Below the pieces are notes generated by a model, which did no database searches, was not told the origin of the DNA, and saw nothing but the letters and a program-made list of their open reading frames with translations. Shown here piece by piece: positions 1 through 8,541 of a DNA stretch of 64,000 nt. Origin of the DNA: Ammoniphilus oxalaticus. GTDB lineage: Bacteria > Bacillota > Bacilli > Aneurinibacillales > RAOX-1. Numbering within the stretch: the stretch's first letter is position 1; every line of letters starts with the position of its first letter. The position numbers and the translations under genes were made by a program. The stretch spans positions 124,001 through 188,000 of the forward strand of contig NZ_MCHY01000006.1 in the NCBI RefSeq assembly GCF_003609605.1, given 5' to 3'.

Positions 1-2
1 TT

Positions 3-1013
3 GCTATAGGAATGAATGTAGTCGAGGACGATACGATGAAAGTGACCGGCCATGGGGCGGGCAACTTGCTTGCGACGTTACCAGGGAATACGGATGGACC
101 GACCATTTATTTTACATGTCATATGGATACGGTTACGCCAGGAAGAGGAATCAAACCCAAGATCAAAGATGGGTATGTCACGTCCGATGGAATGACGATT
201 CTGGGCAGTGATGATAAGGCTGGGGTCGCGGCATTGTTAGAGGGATTGCGAGTCTTACGTGAACAGCAAATCCCACATGCGACGATTCAAGCGTTGATCA
301 CAGCTGGAGAGGAATCGGGTTTAGTCGGGGCAAAGGCGTTTGATCCAAAGCAATTGCAGGCCGAGTACGGTTTTGCGTTGGACAGCAATGGAAAAGTAGG
401 AGAGATTGTTGTCGCGGCGCCGACACAGGCGAAGATTAGGGCGGTTGTGCATGGGAAAGCGGCTCATGCCGGCGTCAATCCGCAAGATGGGATTAGCGCC
501 ATTCAAGTCGCTAGTCGCGCGATTATGCGCATGCCGTTAGGTCGGGTTGATGAGGACACGACGGCCAATATTGGTGTCATTCAAGGCGGAGAAGCGACCA
601 ATATTGTTTGCCCGCGGGTCGATATTGAAGCAGAGGCGCGAAGCATTGAACCCGACAAGATGAAGGTCCAGATCGACAAGATGAAGCAGGCATTCGCTGT
701 CGCTGAGGAAGAATTCCAAACGAATATCGAAGTCGATGTGGAAGTAATGTATCCGGGATATCGTTACGGTGAAGAAGATGTCGTTACGCAAAAAGCGATG
801 CAAGCGGTCCGAGCGGTTGGACGCGAACCGAAGTTGTTGGCGAGCGGCGGCGGTAGCGACGCCAATGTGATCGCGGGCTACGGGATCCCGACGGTGAACA
901 TGGCGATCGGTTATGAAGAAATTCATACGACCAGCGAAAGAATGCCGATTGAGGAATTAAATAAAGCGGCGGAACTTGTCGTTGCTTTAGCCCGCGCCGC
1001 CATTGAAAATTAG
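3..1013 (+). CDS. M20 family peptidase (PepT/YqjE-like), 5' end cut by the window
   Basis: This is a zinc-dependent aminopeptidase/tripeptidase of the M20 family, cytoplasmic and acting in peptide turnover. The frame is open to the left edge, so the true start lies upstream; family members are about 370 residues and 336 are visible. Metal-site motifs appear in order: HMDTV near the visible N terminus, LGSDDKAG, the catalytic-base AGEES, FALDSNG, and the late histidine in EEIHTTSE. The central lid domain follows the AAHAGV motif typical of M20 dimerisation domains. A rho-independent terminator follows at once, so it ends a transcription unit. Peptidase T and YqjE cannot be separated on sequence alone; substrate is inferred. 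Confidence 0.88.
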   Translation, partial: AIGMNVVEDDTMKVTGHGAGNLLATLPGNTDGPTIYFTCHMDTVTPGRGIKPKIKDGYVTSDGMTILGSDDKAGVAALLEGLRVLREQQIPHATIQALITAGEESGLVGAKAFDPKQLQAEYGFALDSNGKVGEIVVAAPTQAKIRAVVHGKAAHAGVNPQDGISAIQVASRAIMRMPLGRVDEDTTANIGVIQGGEATNIVCPRVDIEAEARSIEPDKMKVQIDKMKQAFAVAEEEFQTNIEVDVEVMYPGYRYGEEDVVTQKAMQAVRAVGREPKLLASGGGSDANVIAGYGIPTVNMAIGYEEIHTTSERMPIEELNKAAELVVALARAAIEN

Positions 1014-1020
1014 GAAGGAA

Positions 1021-1058
1021 AAGGAGCGTCTGGATAATCTATCAGGCGCTCCTTTTAT
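1021..1058 (+). terminator. Rho-independent terminator, probably bidirectional
   Basis: GGAGCGTCTG pairs with CAGGCGCTCC (one G-T pair) and is followed by TTTTATTT. An A-rich left flank lets it serve the converging minus-strand gene too. Confidence 0.8.
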
Positions 1059-1463
1059 TTACGGCTGTTCAGTGGGGTCCGCTTCATCGTCAAGCTTCTG
1101 GTAACGATGTAAAATATACGGTTCGATCAGCTCATAATCGCCATAGCCGAGATTTGCGTCCAAATAAGCGCGTGGGTCGACTAGGTTTGGTTCCATCTGT
1201 TGCTCGGGAATAGGTGGATCTTGTATTTGCTCCCCCTTACTTTGCTCATCCTCCAGGCCATAAATTTCGGCTATCGTCTGTTCCACATCGCCGCCGAGAC
1301 TATTTACAATTTCAAATGCGGCGATCCAATTCTCATCCACCGTTTCCATGATCAATTCGTTTTGCTCGATACGGATGCGCTCAAAACCTTGCTCATGCAA
1401 AACGTGTTGGGCCACGCGGGCGTCTTCTGCGGAACGAAAGGTAGTATGAATTTGTTTGCTCAT
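1059..1463 (-). CDS. Conserved hypothetical protein, 134 aa
   Basis: Function not recognised. The start is well supported by GGAGG eight bases before the ATG. The first 65 or so residues look like a small alternating alpha/beta domain (a strand with QIHTTF, a helix with AEDARVAQHVL, then strands around RIRIEQNELIM), as in many small regulatory folds. The rest is acidic and proline-rich with no obvious fold. There is no signal peptide, membrane segment or cysteine motif. It converges on the peptidase gene and diverges from the DUF3866 gene, so it is probably monocistronic. It may be a stress-type soluble protein, but nothing in the sequence proves this. Confidence 0.7.
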   Translation of the reverse strand: MSKQIHTTFRSAEDARVAQHVLHEQGFERIRIEQNELIMETVDENWIAAFEIVNSLGGDVEQTIAEIYGLEDEQSKGEQIQDPPIPEQQMEPNLVDPRAYLDANLGYGDYELIEPYILHRYQKLDDEADPTEQP

Positions 1464-1543
1464 CTCATCATAACCTCCATATGAGAAACGTTTCTTTCAA
1501 TGTTCCCTAAATCGAAGACGCTTATGAGAGGAGTGAGCTAAAG

Positions 1544-2662
1544 TTGCTTCAGACGAGAAAAGCGGCCGTCATTAAAATTGTGTATGACAGCGATGAAATT
1601 CAAGAATTGGAGATCATTAGCCACGGAAAAATGGAAAAGGCGATTAATTATCCGATCTTAACGGGGAAAGTCGCGATTGGCGACCAAGTGTTGTTAAACA
1701 CGACCGCTGTCGAGTTGTCTCTGGGGACAGGGGGCTATCATTTTGTGCTGAAAGGACCGAATCCGCCAAGTGGTCCGATTTCGCGAGAAGGACACATTAT
1801 GAAGCTGCGTTATACGCCGTTGCAACTGGCTGTCGGTTCTTGTGAGGAGGAAGGCAGCCCGTATCACGCTGTTTTTTTAGAAGAGGATTCGATTGAAGGC
1901 ATGCCTGTGATCGTTGGCGGATTACATAGTATGACTCCTATTTTGGCGGGTTATTTTAAAAATGGCGATTGTGATCGTCGGGTGGCTTATATTATGACCG
2001 ACAAAGGTTCACTTCCGCTTGCGTTGAGTCGGCATGCGCGGGCGCTCAAAGAGTTATGCTGGTTGGATGGAACGATTACGGTTGGGCATGCCTTTGGCGG
2101 GGATTTGGAATGTGTGAATATATATACCGCTTTACTTGCGGCTAAACATATTTTGCGGGCGGATGTGACGATTGTGGCAATGGGACCGGGCATCGTTGGC
2201 ACATCAACACCGTTAGGTTTTACGGGGATGGAACAAGTCGAGGCGTTGCATGCGGCTCATTCTTTAGGGGGCGTTCCGATTTTGGTCCCGCGTGTCAGCG
2301 GGGCGGACAGTCGCGATCGCCATGATGGAATCAGTCAACATACGAAGGCGATCTTGCGTCACACGTTAGTTCCGATTCATGTCCCTCTATTAGCGGAGGT
2401 GGCGCAAACATGGCCGCTTGAAAGTCACGGGCATATGTTCCATTATAAAGAGGAGGAAAAGATTCGCGCGTTGGGCGATCTGTTAGCCCCCTACCCGCTG
2501 CATGTAACGACGATGGGCAGGGGGATGGAACAAGATCCGTTATTTTTCAAATCGGTCGCGGCCACCGCTGATTTTGCGGAAACGATTATTGATCATTCAC
2601 GCGATGCCCCTTTTGCCGCAACAGATCTTGGATCGTTATGGCGCGCTTCGACCAACTCCTAA
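1544..2662 (+). CDS. DUF3866 family protein
   Basis: A 372-residue soluble protein recognised as DUF3866, a family of unknown biochemical role conserved in spore-forming Firmicutes near nudF and spoIIM. Translation starts at a TTG preceded by AGAGGAG at a good distance. The N-terminal 90 residues are beta-rich; the rest contains glycine-rich stretches (GHAFGGD, MGPGIVGTST) that resemble nucleotide- or phosphate-binding turns, but no catalytic motif I can name. The 3' end overlaps the antisense mciZ gene by 77 bp. Soluble and cytoplasmic by absence of signal or membrane segments. The family call is firm; the function is unknown. Confidence 0.8.
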   Translation: MLQTRKAAVIKIVYDSDEIQELEIISHGKMEKAINYPILTGKVAIGDQVLLNTTAVELSLGTGGYHFVLKGPNPPSGPISREGHIMKLRYTPLQLAVGSCEEEGSPYHAVFLEEDSIEGMPVIVGGLHSMTPILAGYFKNGDCDRRVAYIMTDKGSLPLALSRHARALKELCWLDGTITVGHAFGGDLECVNIYTALLAAKHILRADVTIVAMGPGIVGTSTPLGFTGMEQVEALHAAHSLGGVPILVPRVSGADSRDRHDGISQHTKAILRHTLVPIHVPLLAEVAQTWPLESHGHMFHYKEEEKIRALGDLLAPYPLHVTTMGRGMEQDPLFFKSVAATADFAETIIDHSRDAPFAATDLGSLWRASTNS

Positions 2663-2729
2663 GCCTGGCTCGTATTTGCCACGCTTTCCCAACCATGCGA
2701 ATCGATTGACGATCATAATAAATTTTCAT
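2586..2729 (-). CDS. mciZ: MciZ, mother-cell inhibitor of FtsZ (47 aa)
   Basis: A short gene on the minus strand whose start has a strong ribosome site (GGGAGGG, six bases before the ATG). The 47-residue product contains VGKAWQIRARLRSW, closely like the VGKAWEIRAKLK core of the 40-residue B. subtilis MciZ, which caps FtsZ filaments and stops Z-ring formation in the mother cell during sporulation. In B. subtilis mciZ also lies beside nudF, so synteny agrees. The C-terminal half runs antisense through the last 77 bp of the DUF3866 gene. A sigma-E promoter would be expected upstream, but I could not identify one convincingly. The identity rests on the core motif, size and neighbourhood. Confidence 0.8.
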   Translation of the reverse strand: MKIYYDRQSIRMVGKAWQIRARLRSWSKRAITIQDLLRQKGHRVNDQ

Positions 2730-2816
2730 GTGATCCCTCCCGGATACAAGCAACTGTTTTGGTAGAAGATATGTAAGGGACGTACAAGCTAGAACTGAAA
2801 AAGAGGAGAGATGAAG

Positions 2817-3362
2817 ATGAGTGATTTGCGAGAAAAGACGATTCGCACGGAACAAATTTACGATGGGAAAATTATTCGTGTACAAGTTGATGATGTGGAG
2901 TTGCCAAATGGCAACCGAGCAAAACGGGAGATCGTGCGCCATTCGGGAGCGGTGGCGGTCATCGCGATTACATCGGAAGGACGAATGGTGTTTGTGCGAC
3001 AGTTCCGCAAGCCATTAGATCAGACGATTTTGGAAATCCCGGCGGGTAGACTGGAAGCCGGCGAAGATCCGGCTGATTGCGCGAAACGTGAAATGATTGA
3101 AGAAACAGGATACCGAGCCGAGCAGATGAAGTTCGTGACAAAGTTTTACACATCGCCTGGTTTTGCAGATGAGCTCCTGTACATTTATGAAGGGGTTTCA
3201 TTGACAAAAGGGGAGGCGCAACCGGATCAAGATGAGTTCGTTGAATTAGTCGAGTTGACCTTGGATGAAGCATTCGAACGGATTGAAGCGGGCGAGATCA
3301 TTGACGCTAAAACGATTCTTGCTGTTTATCATTGGCAAAATCAGCAACTGAAACAGGGCTAA
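2817..3362 (+). CDS. nudF: NUDIX hydrolase, ADP-ribose pyrophosphatase
   Basis: Cleaves ADP-ribose and related sugar nucleotides to AMP and ribose 5-phosphate, a cytoplasmic house-cleaning role. The Nudix box spans about residues 77-99, with the conserved G, E, REMIEETG pattern holding the metal-binding glutamates. The proline-rich IPAGRLE lead-in is typical of the ADP-ribose subgroup. I chose the second ATG (2817): GAGGAG lies eight bases before it but only two before the ATG at 2811. At 181 residues it matches B. subtilis NudF. Five bases separate it from the next gene, indicating co-transcription with endonuclease Q. Confidence 0.92.
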   Translation: MSDLREKTIRTEQIYDGKIIRVQVDDVELPNGNRAKREIVRHSGAVAVIAITSEGRMVFVRQFRKPLDQTILEIPAGRLEAGEDPADCAKREMIEETGYRAEQMKFVTKFYTSPGFADELLYIYEGVSLTKGEAQPDQDEFVELVELTLDEAFERIEAGEIIDAKTILAVYHWQNQQLKQG

Positions 3363-3367
3363 CGGAT

Positions 3368-4537
3368 ATGAATGAATACTTTGCAGATTTTCATATTCAC
3401 ATCGGTCGCTCTTATCTTGGGAGAGCGGTTAAAATTACAGCATCGAATCAATTGACTTTTTCTAACATTATCGAAGAAGCTTCCGAGCGCAAAGGGTTGG
3501 ACCTGATCGGTATCATCGACATGCATTCCCCTGAAGTGTTGGAGGAAGTAGACTTGCTCATCCGCGAAGGCGTGGTGCAAGAGCTTACCGAAGGCGGCCT
3601 GCGTTACAAGCAGACGACAGTCATTATGGGATGCGAAGTGGAAGTGCGTTTTGAGGCGTTCGGATGTAGCGCGCATTTTCTCGTGTATTGTCCAACGCTA
3701 ACGGAGATGAAGGCTTTTTCTGCTTGGTTAGCGACCAAAGTGACTAATCCGCATCTCAGTACGCAACGACTATACGCGTCGATGGAAGAGTTGCAAGAAC
3801 AAGTTCAATTGCGTCAAGCTGTGCTGATCCCCGCCCATATTTTTACCCCGTTCAAAAGTGTTTACGGTAATTGCAGCGATTCGATACAAAAGCTGTTAGA
3901 TTTAAGTCAAGTGCCCGCTGTTGAACTTGGCTTGAGCTCGGATACGGAAATGGCGGATCGCCTTTCTGAACTAACGGATCAATCGTTTGTGACGAATTCA
4001 GATGCGCACTCGTTAGCAAAAATCGGACGTGAATATCAGAAGATGAGAATGAAGGCGTGTAATTTTAAGGAATGGAAAATGGCTTTATGGCGACAAGAGG
4101 GTAGACAGATCGTCGCTAACTACGGTTTGCAGCCCAAACTAGGCAAATACCATTTGACTCGGTGCGCCGCTTGTTCAGAGCTCGTTTCTGAAACAGCGGG
4201 CGAACGGTGTCCTGATTGTGGTCACCCGCAGCTCATTCAAGGGGTGTTCAATCGTTTGCAAGTGATCGCCGATCGCCCCGCGCCGTTGCATCCTGCGCAC
4301 CGTCCCCCTTACATTCATCAAGTGCCGCTTGAATTTATCCCCAAATTGGGACCGAAGACGATGGAACGTTTATTGGGTCAGTTTCAAACGGAAATGAATG
4401 TGCTCCATGAGGCGACGGAACAACAGTTAGCGGATGTGGTTGGAGCGGCTCTGGCCGCTGCGATTATCAAAAATAGGCAAGGTCAAATGCGAATTGCGTC
4501 TGGCGGCGGCGGTCGCTACGGAAAAGTACTCGAATAG
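3368..4537 (+). CDS. Endonuclease Q-like PHP-domain nuclease (YqxK type)
   Basis: A 389-residue protein of the endonuclease Q family, which nicks DNA 5' of deaminated bases (uracil, hypoxanthine) or abasic sites; a Bacillus homologue has been characterised. The N-terminal PHP domain starts with the metal motif FHIHIG, and further metal ligands appear in DMHSPE and NSDAH. A zinc finger follows near residues 261-280 (CAAC...CPDC). The C-terminal 70 residues hold a helix-hairpin-helix-like segment (PKLGPKTMERLL) that could grip DNA. The ATG at 3368, just after the nudF stop, fits better than an in-frame start inside nudF. Repair function is inferred from the family. Confidence 0.82.
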   Translation: MNEYFADFHIHIGRSYLGRAVKITASNQLTFSNIIEEASERKGLDLIGIIDMHSPEVLEEVDLLIREGVVQELTEGGLRYKQTTVIMGCEVEVRFEAFGCSAHFLVYCPTLTEMKAFSAWLATKVTNPHLSTQRLYASMEELQEQVQLRQAVLIPAHIFTPFKSVYGNCSDSIQKLLDLSQVPAVELGLSSDTEMADRLSELTDQSFVTNSDAHSLAKIGREYQKMRMKACNFKEWKMALWRQEGRQIVANYGLQPKLGKYHLTRCAACSELVSETAGERCPDCGHPQLIQGVFNRLQVIADRPAPLHPAHRPPYIHQVPLEFIPKLGPKTMERLLGQFQTEMNVLHEATEQQLADVVGAALAAAIIKNRQGQMRIASGGGGRYGKVLE

Positions 4538-4554
4538 TGGACATAAAGGTTCGA

Positions 4555-4589
4555 CCTCAGGCATAAGATGTCATATACCATGCCTGAGG
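4555..4589 (+). promoter_or_regulatory. Perfect inverted repeat overlapping the spoIIM ribosome site
   Basis: CCTCAGGCAT at 4555-4564 pairs perfectly with ATGCCTGAGG at 4580-4589; the right arm covers the first bases of the GAGGAGGG ribosome site. No T-run follows, so it is not a standard terminator. It could be an operator or an RNA hairpin that limits translation. Confidence 0.5.
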
Positions 4590-4599
4590 AGGGAAAGAG

Positions 4600-5232
4600 T
4601 TGCGGCGGATACCGTTTGGACAATCATTGCAGCATCATTTGAAGGAAAATCTATCGCTCTATTTATTTATTATCGTTCTATTTACGATGGGGGTAAGTTT
4701 TGGGGCCATACTTGTCAACTCTCTCGCCACGAATCAGAAGCAAGATTTAATGGGGTACTTAACGCAATTTTTTAGCGAATTGCATTCGGGTTTGAAAGTC
4801 AATCCAACAGCCGCTTTTCAGCAGTCGCTTGGCGACCATTTAAAATATATCGGGTTGATTTGGATGCTCGGGTTGTCAATTATTGGCTTGCCGATCATTT
4901 TAATTATGGTTTTCTTAAAAGGGCTTGTCGTTGGATTTACCGTTGGATTCTTGGCCCATCAATGGCATTGGAGCGGATTAATGATGGCTGGTTTGTCAGT
5001 TCTTCCACAGAACTTGCTTGTCATTCCCGTCATTATCATTATGGGCACAGCAGGTGTCTCCTTTTCGTTGCGTTTGATTCGATCTCGTTTTATGCGTCGG
5101 GGTGAACACATCTACCCCTTTTTCTTGCGCTATACGTTGTTGGTTGTTCTGTTAGGGTTCATCTTAAGCGTCGCTTCATTATTTGAAACGTTTGTTTCCC
5201 CGTTGCTGATGAAGCAAATCGGTCTCGGCTAA
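4600..5232 (+). CDS. spoIIM: Stage II sporulation protein M
   Basis: An integral membrane protein of the SpoIID-SpoIIM-SpoIIP complex that drives septal peptidoglycan hydrolysis and engulfment of the forespore. The 210-residue product matches the family length. Membrane segments are visible around residues 20-40, 85-110, 110-135 and 145-165, with a last one near 185-205. Translation starts at TTG, seven bases after GAGGAGGG. The gene sits before fur as in B. subtilis. Transcription by the mother-cell factor sigma-E is expected from the family but no promoter was identified. A perfect hairpin overlaps the ribosome site. Confidence 0.9.
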   Translation: MRRIPFGQSLQHHLKENLSLYLFIIVLFTMGVSFGAILVNSLATNQKQDLMGYLTQFFSELHSGLKVNPTAAFQQSLGDHLKYIGLIWMLGLSIIGLPIILIMVFLKGLVVGFTVGFLAHQWHWSGLMMAGLSVLPQNLLVIPVIIIMGTAGVSFSLRLIRSRFMRRGEHIYPFFLRYTLLVVLLGFILSVASLFETFVSPLLMKQIGLG

Positions 5233-5257
5233 CCCGACGGAGGAATCGCTTTTTCAT

Positions 5258-5287
5258 TTGACTTCTTTTGCTAGCCTCTTCTATAAT
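5258..5287 (+). promoter_or_regulatory. Sigma-A promoter of fur
   Basis: TTGACT at 5258-5263 and TATAAT at 5282-5287 with an 18-bp spacer, 75 bp before the fur start. Confidence 0.75.
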
Positions 5288-5361
5288 ATATGGAGTGAGA
5301 TGGAGTACCATGGTCCCTATTCGGGCGAAATGGTAGGTTAAGGCACGGGGGAGGAATATTC

Positions 5362-5799
5362 GTGAAAGAAAGACTTGAGCGGATCAAGGAACAACTGCAC
5401 ACATCAGGATATAAACTAACACCCCAACGAGAGGCAACCGTACATGTTTTATTAGAAAACGAAGAGGATCATTTAAGCGCGGAAGATGTCTACTTATTGG
5501 TGAAAGTGAAATCGCCTGAGATCGGACTAGCTACTGTTTATCGCACGTTAGAATTGTTAAGTGAATTAAAGGTTATTCATAAAATCAACTTTGGTGACGG
5601 TGTGGCTCGCTTTGAATTTCGGGCGGAAAATGCGGAACATCACCACCACCATTTAATATGTATTCAATGCGGAACGGTGGATGAGATCGAGGAGGATCTG
5701 TTGGAAGAAGTCGAGCAGGTCGTTGAGCAAGATTTTAATTTTAAGATTGTCGATCATCGCCTGACCTTTCACGGCACATGTCACCGATGTCAATCATAA
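5362..5799 (+). CDS. fur: Ferric uptake regulator, Fur family
   Basis: A metal-sensing repressor, 145 residues. The N-terminal winged helix (about residues 15-80) contains the recognition segment GLATVYRTLELL. The dimer/metal domain carries a run of five histidines at 93-97 and the structural-zinc pairs C100/C103 and C140/C143. Start is GTG with GGGGAGG upstream. Fur, Zur and PerR share this layout; the call to Fur rests on position, since B. subtilis fur (yqkL) lies between spoIIM and yqzK exactly as here. It has its own sigma-A promoter and a strong terminator, so it is probably monocistronic. Confidence 0.88.
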   Translation: MKERLERIKEQLHTSGYKLTPQREATVHVLLENEEDHLSAEDVYLLVKVKSPEIGLATVYRTLELLSELKVIHKINFGDGVARFEFRAENAEHHHHHLICIQCGTVDEIEEDLLEEVEQVVEQDFNFKIVDHRLTFHGTCHRCQS

Positions 5800-5825
5800 A
5801 ACGAACGATAATGAACGAACAACAT

Positions 5826-5875
5826 AAAGAAATCATCGTCTTCATAAAGAGGAGCGGATGATTTCTTTTTTTTTG
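5826..5875 (+). terminator. Rho-independent terminator of fur
   Basis: AAAGAAATCATC pairs with GATGATTTCTTT, followed by a long T-run. Confidence 0.9.
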
Positions 5876-6037
5876 CGGTTAAGACCTCGTATAATTTGCC
5901 GATGATAGGAATAACATGGAATGAACCGACCTTGTCCAGTGTGATCTATTGGTCGATATCGAAGTTGCGTAAGATCGTGTTGGAACGGCGCGCCGTTTGT
6001 TCCGAGGCGTTTCGATAAATTGTTCGAGGGGTGGGGC

Positions 6038-6283
6038 ATGGGTATGTTTATATCGTTTCAACGGTTGTTAGAAGCGATCAAATTGATCGTCCTCTTTTTC
6101 ATCACGACTTTTATTTTTTTTAGTATCATTTCATTCTTTTCTGATGTGATCAAACCAAGCAATCCATACCGCAAGCCGGAACGGGGGGCAGTTAAGGTAA
6201 TGAAGGTTGAGTGGCAGGGCTATGCGGCGGCGAATATGAGCGCGGTCGATCGGCTCAAGTTTTTCTATTGGTTCGGAGAATAA
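6038..6283 (+). CDS. yqzK: YqzK-like DUF4227 membrane protein
   Basis: A small protein of 81 residues with one hydrophobic segment near residues 12-37 and a basic, proline-containing cytoplasmic tail (PYRKPERG). The C-terminal motif FFYWFGE is characteristic of DUF4227. The function is unknown. I chose the ATG at 6038, six bases after GAGGGG; an upstream TTG at 6020 has no ribosome site. It lies between fur and xerD as in B. subtilis. A 14-bp perfect palindrome (AACGGCGCGCCGTT, 5983-5996) sits in its 5' region and is otherwise unexplained. Confidence 0.8.
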   Translation: MGMFISFQRLLEAIKLIVLFFITTFIFFSIISFFSDVIKPSNPYRKPERGAVKVMKVEWQGYAAANMSAVDRLKFFYWFGE

Positions 6284-6381
6284 TTCATCCTTTTGTGAAG
6301 GAAAAACGCAAGCGAGGTGGAATACAGATAGGAGCAGCGCGTTACACGATTTCTAGAAAGTTGGTAGAAGGAGACATCCAT

Positions 6382-7230
6382 ATGGAAGCGTGGCTCAATC
6401 GATTTATGACGTATTTGAAGCTGGAAAAAAAGCTTGCCAAAAACTCCATCGATTCTTATCGACGGGATTTACATACGTATCTCCATTTCCTGAGGGCGAG
6501 GCGCGCTGATAGTTGGAAAGCAGTCACCGCGGAAGATGTGAACGCCTTTCTATTTGTTTTGCGAGAAAAAGGACGGGCTCCCGCTACCATTTCCCGTCAG
6601 CTGGTCTCTGTTCGTTCTTTTCATTCGTATTTGCTTGAACAACGGGTCGTATACGAGGATCCGACGTTGGGCGCGGAAGCCCCAAAGGTGGAAAAAAGGT
6701 TGCCGAAAGTGTTAAGCGTGTCCGAGGTGGAGCGATTGCTGGCTGCTCCAGCTGTCGATCATGCGGCGGGACTACGTGATCGGGCGATGTTAGAGTTGCT
6801 GTACGCGTCAGGCATTAAAGTTTCAGAAATGTTGGGGGTCGATGTGGCTGACGTCAACCTATCGTCAGGTTTCTTGAAGTGTATGAATAGGCAAGGGGAG
6901 CGAATGATCCCGCTTGGAACCCGAGCCATTGAGGCGATCACTCTTTATTTAGAAAGCGCTCGCCGTGAAATGTTGAAGCAGCAGCGGGATGCCGCGCTTT
7001 TTTTAAATCATCACGGTCGGCGTTTGTCGAGACAAGGCTTTTGGAAATTGATGAAAAAATATACAGAACAGGAACAGATGAGCGCGGATATAACCCCTCA
7101 TACGTTACGGCACTCCTTTGCAATGCATTTGTTGGAAAATGGGGCGGATTTGCGTTCGATTCAAAAAAAGTTAGGGCATGTCGATATTTCAACGACGCAA
7201 ATCTACGCGAATGCGACTTCTCAAAAGTGA
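6382..7230 (+). CDS. xerD: XerD/RipX-like tyrosine recombinase with altered catalytic residues
   Basis: By position (fur-yqzK-xerD-deoB) this is the chromosome-dimer resolvase XerD, which acts with XerC/CodV at dif. An N-terminal SAM-like core-binding domain (residues 1-90) precedes the catalytic domain. Of the six family catalytic residues, four are clear: H240 and R243 (HTLRH), H266 (LGH) and Y275. The first arginine of the GLRVSE motif is lysine here (K146), and the beta-hairpin lysine aligns with R170 in a hairpin one residue shorter than usual. The protein is 282 residues, about 15 short at the C terminus, and an alternative frame continues past the stop. It may be weakly active, inactive or decaying. 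The start follows GAAGGAGA. Confidence 0.8.
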   Translation: MEAWLNRFMTYLKLEKKLAKNSIDSYRRDLHTYLHFLRARRADSWKAVTAEDVNAFLFVLREKGRAPATISRQLVSVRSFHSYLLEQRVVYEDPTLGAEAPKVEKRLPKVLSVSEVERLLAAPAVDHAAGLRDRAMLELLYASGIKVSEMLGVDVADVNLSSGFLKCMNRQGERMIPLGTRAIEAITLYLESARREMLKQQRDAALFLNHHGRRLSRQGFWKLMKKYTEQEQMSADITPHTLRHSFAMHLLENGADLRSIQKKLGHVDISTTQIYANATSQK

Positions 7231-7350
7231 AAAGAAGGTTATGTGATCGCATCGGCGGCTTAAGTCGGTGATTATAGCAGGTTCGCGTAAAGCGCTAAAA
7301 ATTCCTATTCTGGAGAAGATAGATACAAATGAAATCTAGGGAGGAAAAGG

Positions 7351-8529
7351 ATGAGGTTTAAAAGGGTGTTTTTAGTTGTGCTAGATAGCGTAGGAATTGG
7401 CGAATTGCCTGATGCGGACCGATTTGGCGATCGCGGGGCCCATACGCTTGGACATATCGCGGAAGAAATGGGCGGATTGGCGGTCCCTCATTTGGAACGA
7501 CTTGGGCTGGGGCATATTGAGAGCGTGCTCGGCGTCAGCGCCGAGCATCCAGCCGCGGCGCATTTTGGGAAAATGGCAGAAGTGTCTGCGGGCAAAGATA
7601 CGAGCACTGGGCATTGGGAAATGATGGGTTTAAAAGTGGAGACCCCGTTTCAGACGTATCCGCAAGGTTTCTCGCAACCGTTAATCGATGCCTTCAAAGC
7701 GAAAATTGGTCGCGGCGTGTTAGGCAATAAAGTGGCCTCTGGAACGGAAATTATTGAGGAATTAGGCGAAGAGCATATGCGAACAGGTGATGTGATCGTT
7801 TATACATCAGCGGATTCGGTGTTTCAGATTGCCGCTCATGAAGAGGTCGTTCCAATCGATGAATTGTATGCCATTTGCGAAGCGGCGCGCGAACTGACGT
7901 TAGAGCAAAGCGATTATCCCGTTTTACGCGTGATCGCTCGACCGTTTATTGGCTCATCGCCAGGTCAATTTGAACGAACGGCGAATCGACGCGATTATTC
8001 GGTTAAACCGCCAGGTCCGACGGTGATGAATGGATTAGTGGATGCTCGCTTGGAGTCGATTGCGATTGGAAAAATCGCTGATATATTCGCGGGTGAAGGG
8101 GTCAGCGATTCGATTAAAACGAAAGACAACATGGATGGGGTCGATCAATTGTTAGGCGTGATGGACCGTTCGTTTGAGGGGCTAGGCTTTATTAATCTCG
8201 TTGATTTTGACGCGAAATATGGACATCGTCGTAACCCGCTCGGCTATGGACAAGCTTTACAACAATTTGACCAACGACTACCTGAGATAATCGGGAAACT
8301 ACGGGCTGATGACTTGTTAATCATCACGGCGGATCACGGCAACGATCCAACACACCATGGGACAGATCATACGAGAGAATATGTTCCGCTGCTTGTCTAT
8401 TATCCCGGCTTAGCGCAAGGGATGAATCTTGGCGTTCGCGAGACGTTTGCTGATGTGGGGGCAACGATCGCGGACAATTTTCAGCTGCAGCCGCCGAAGT
8501 GGGGGCGCAGTTTTTTAGCGGAGATTTAG
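7351..8529 (+). CDS. deoB: Phosphopentomutase
   Basis: Interconverts ribose 1-phosphate and ribose 5-phosphate (and the deoxy forms) in nucleoside salvage; cytoplasmic, manganese-dependent, alkaline-phosphatase superfamily. Metal and catalytic motifs are intact: [12 protein letters not shown] near the N terminus, [10 protein letters not shown] at 81-90 with T84 as the likely phosphorylated residue, and TADHGNDP plus [12 protein letters not shown] near the C terminus. The 392-residue length is standard. GGGAGGAAAAGG lies before the ATG. It is 12 bp upstream of punA, giving a classic deoB-punA salvage operon in which the phosphorylase product feeds the mutase. Confidence 0.97.
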   Translation: MRFKRVFLVVLDSVGIGELPDADRFGDRGAHTLGHIAEEMGGLAVPHLERLGLGHIESVLGVSAEHPAAAHFGKMAEVSAGKDTSTGHWEMMGLKVETPFQTYPQGFSQPLIDAFKAKIGRGVLGNKVASGTEIIEELGEEHMRTGDVIVYTSADSVFQIAAHEEVVPIDELYAICEAARELTLEQSDYPVLRVIARPFIGSSPGQFERTANRRDYSVKPPGPTVMNGLVDARLESIAIGKIADIFAGEGVSDSIKTKDNMDGVDQLLGVMDRSFEGLGFINLVDFDAKYGHRRNPLGYGQALQQFDQRLPEIIGKLRADDLLIITADHGNDPTHHGTDHTREYVPLLVYYPGLAQGMNLGVRETFADVGATIADNFQLQPPKWGRSFLAEI

Positions 8530-8541
8530 GAGGAGAACGAT

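Noticed and set aside
5842-6061. Minus-strand frames between fur and yqzK
   Set aside because: They run through the fur terminator with no ribosome site.
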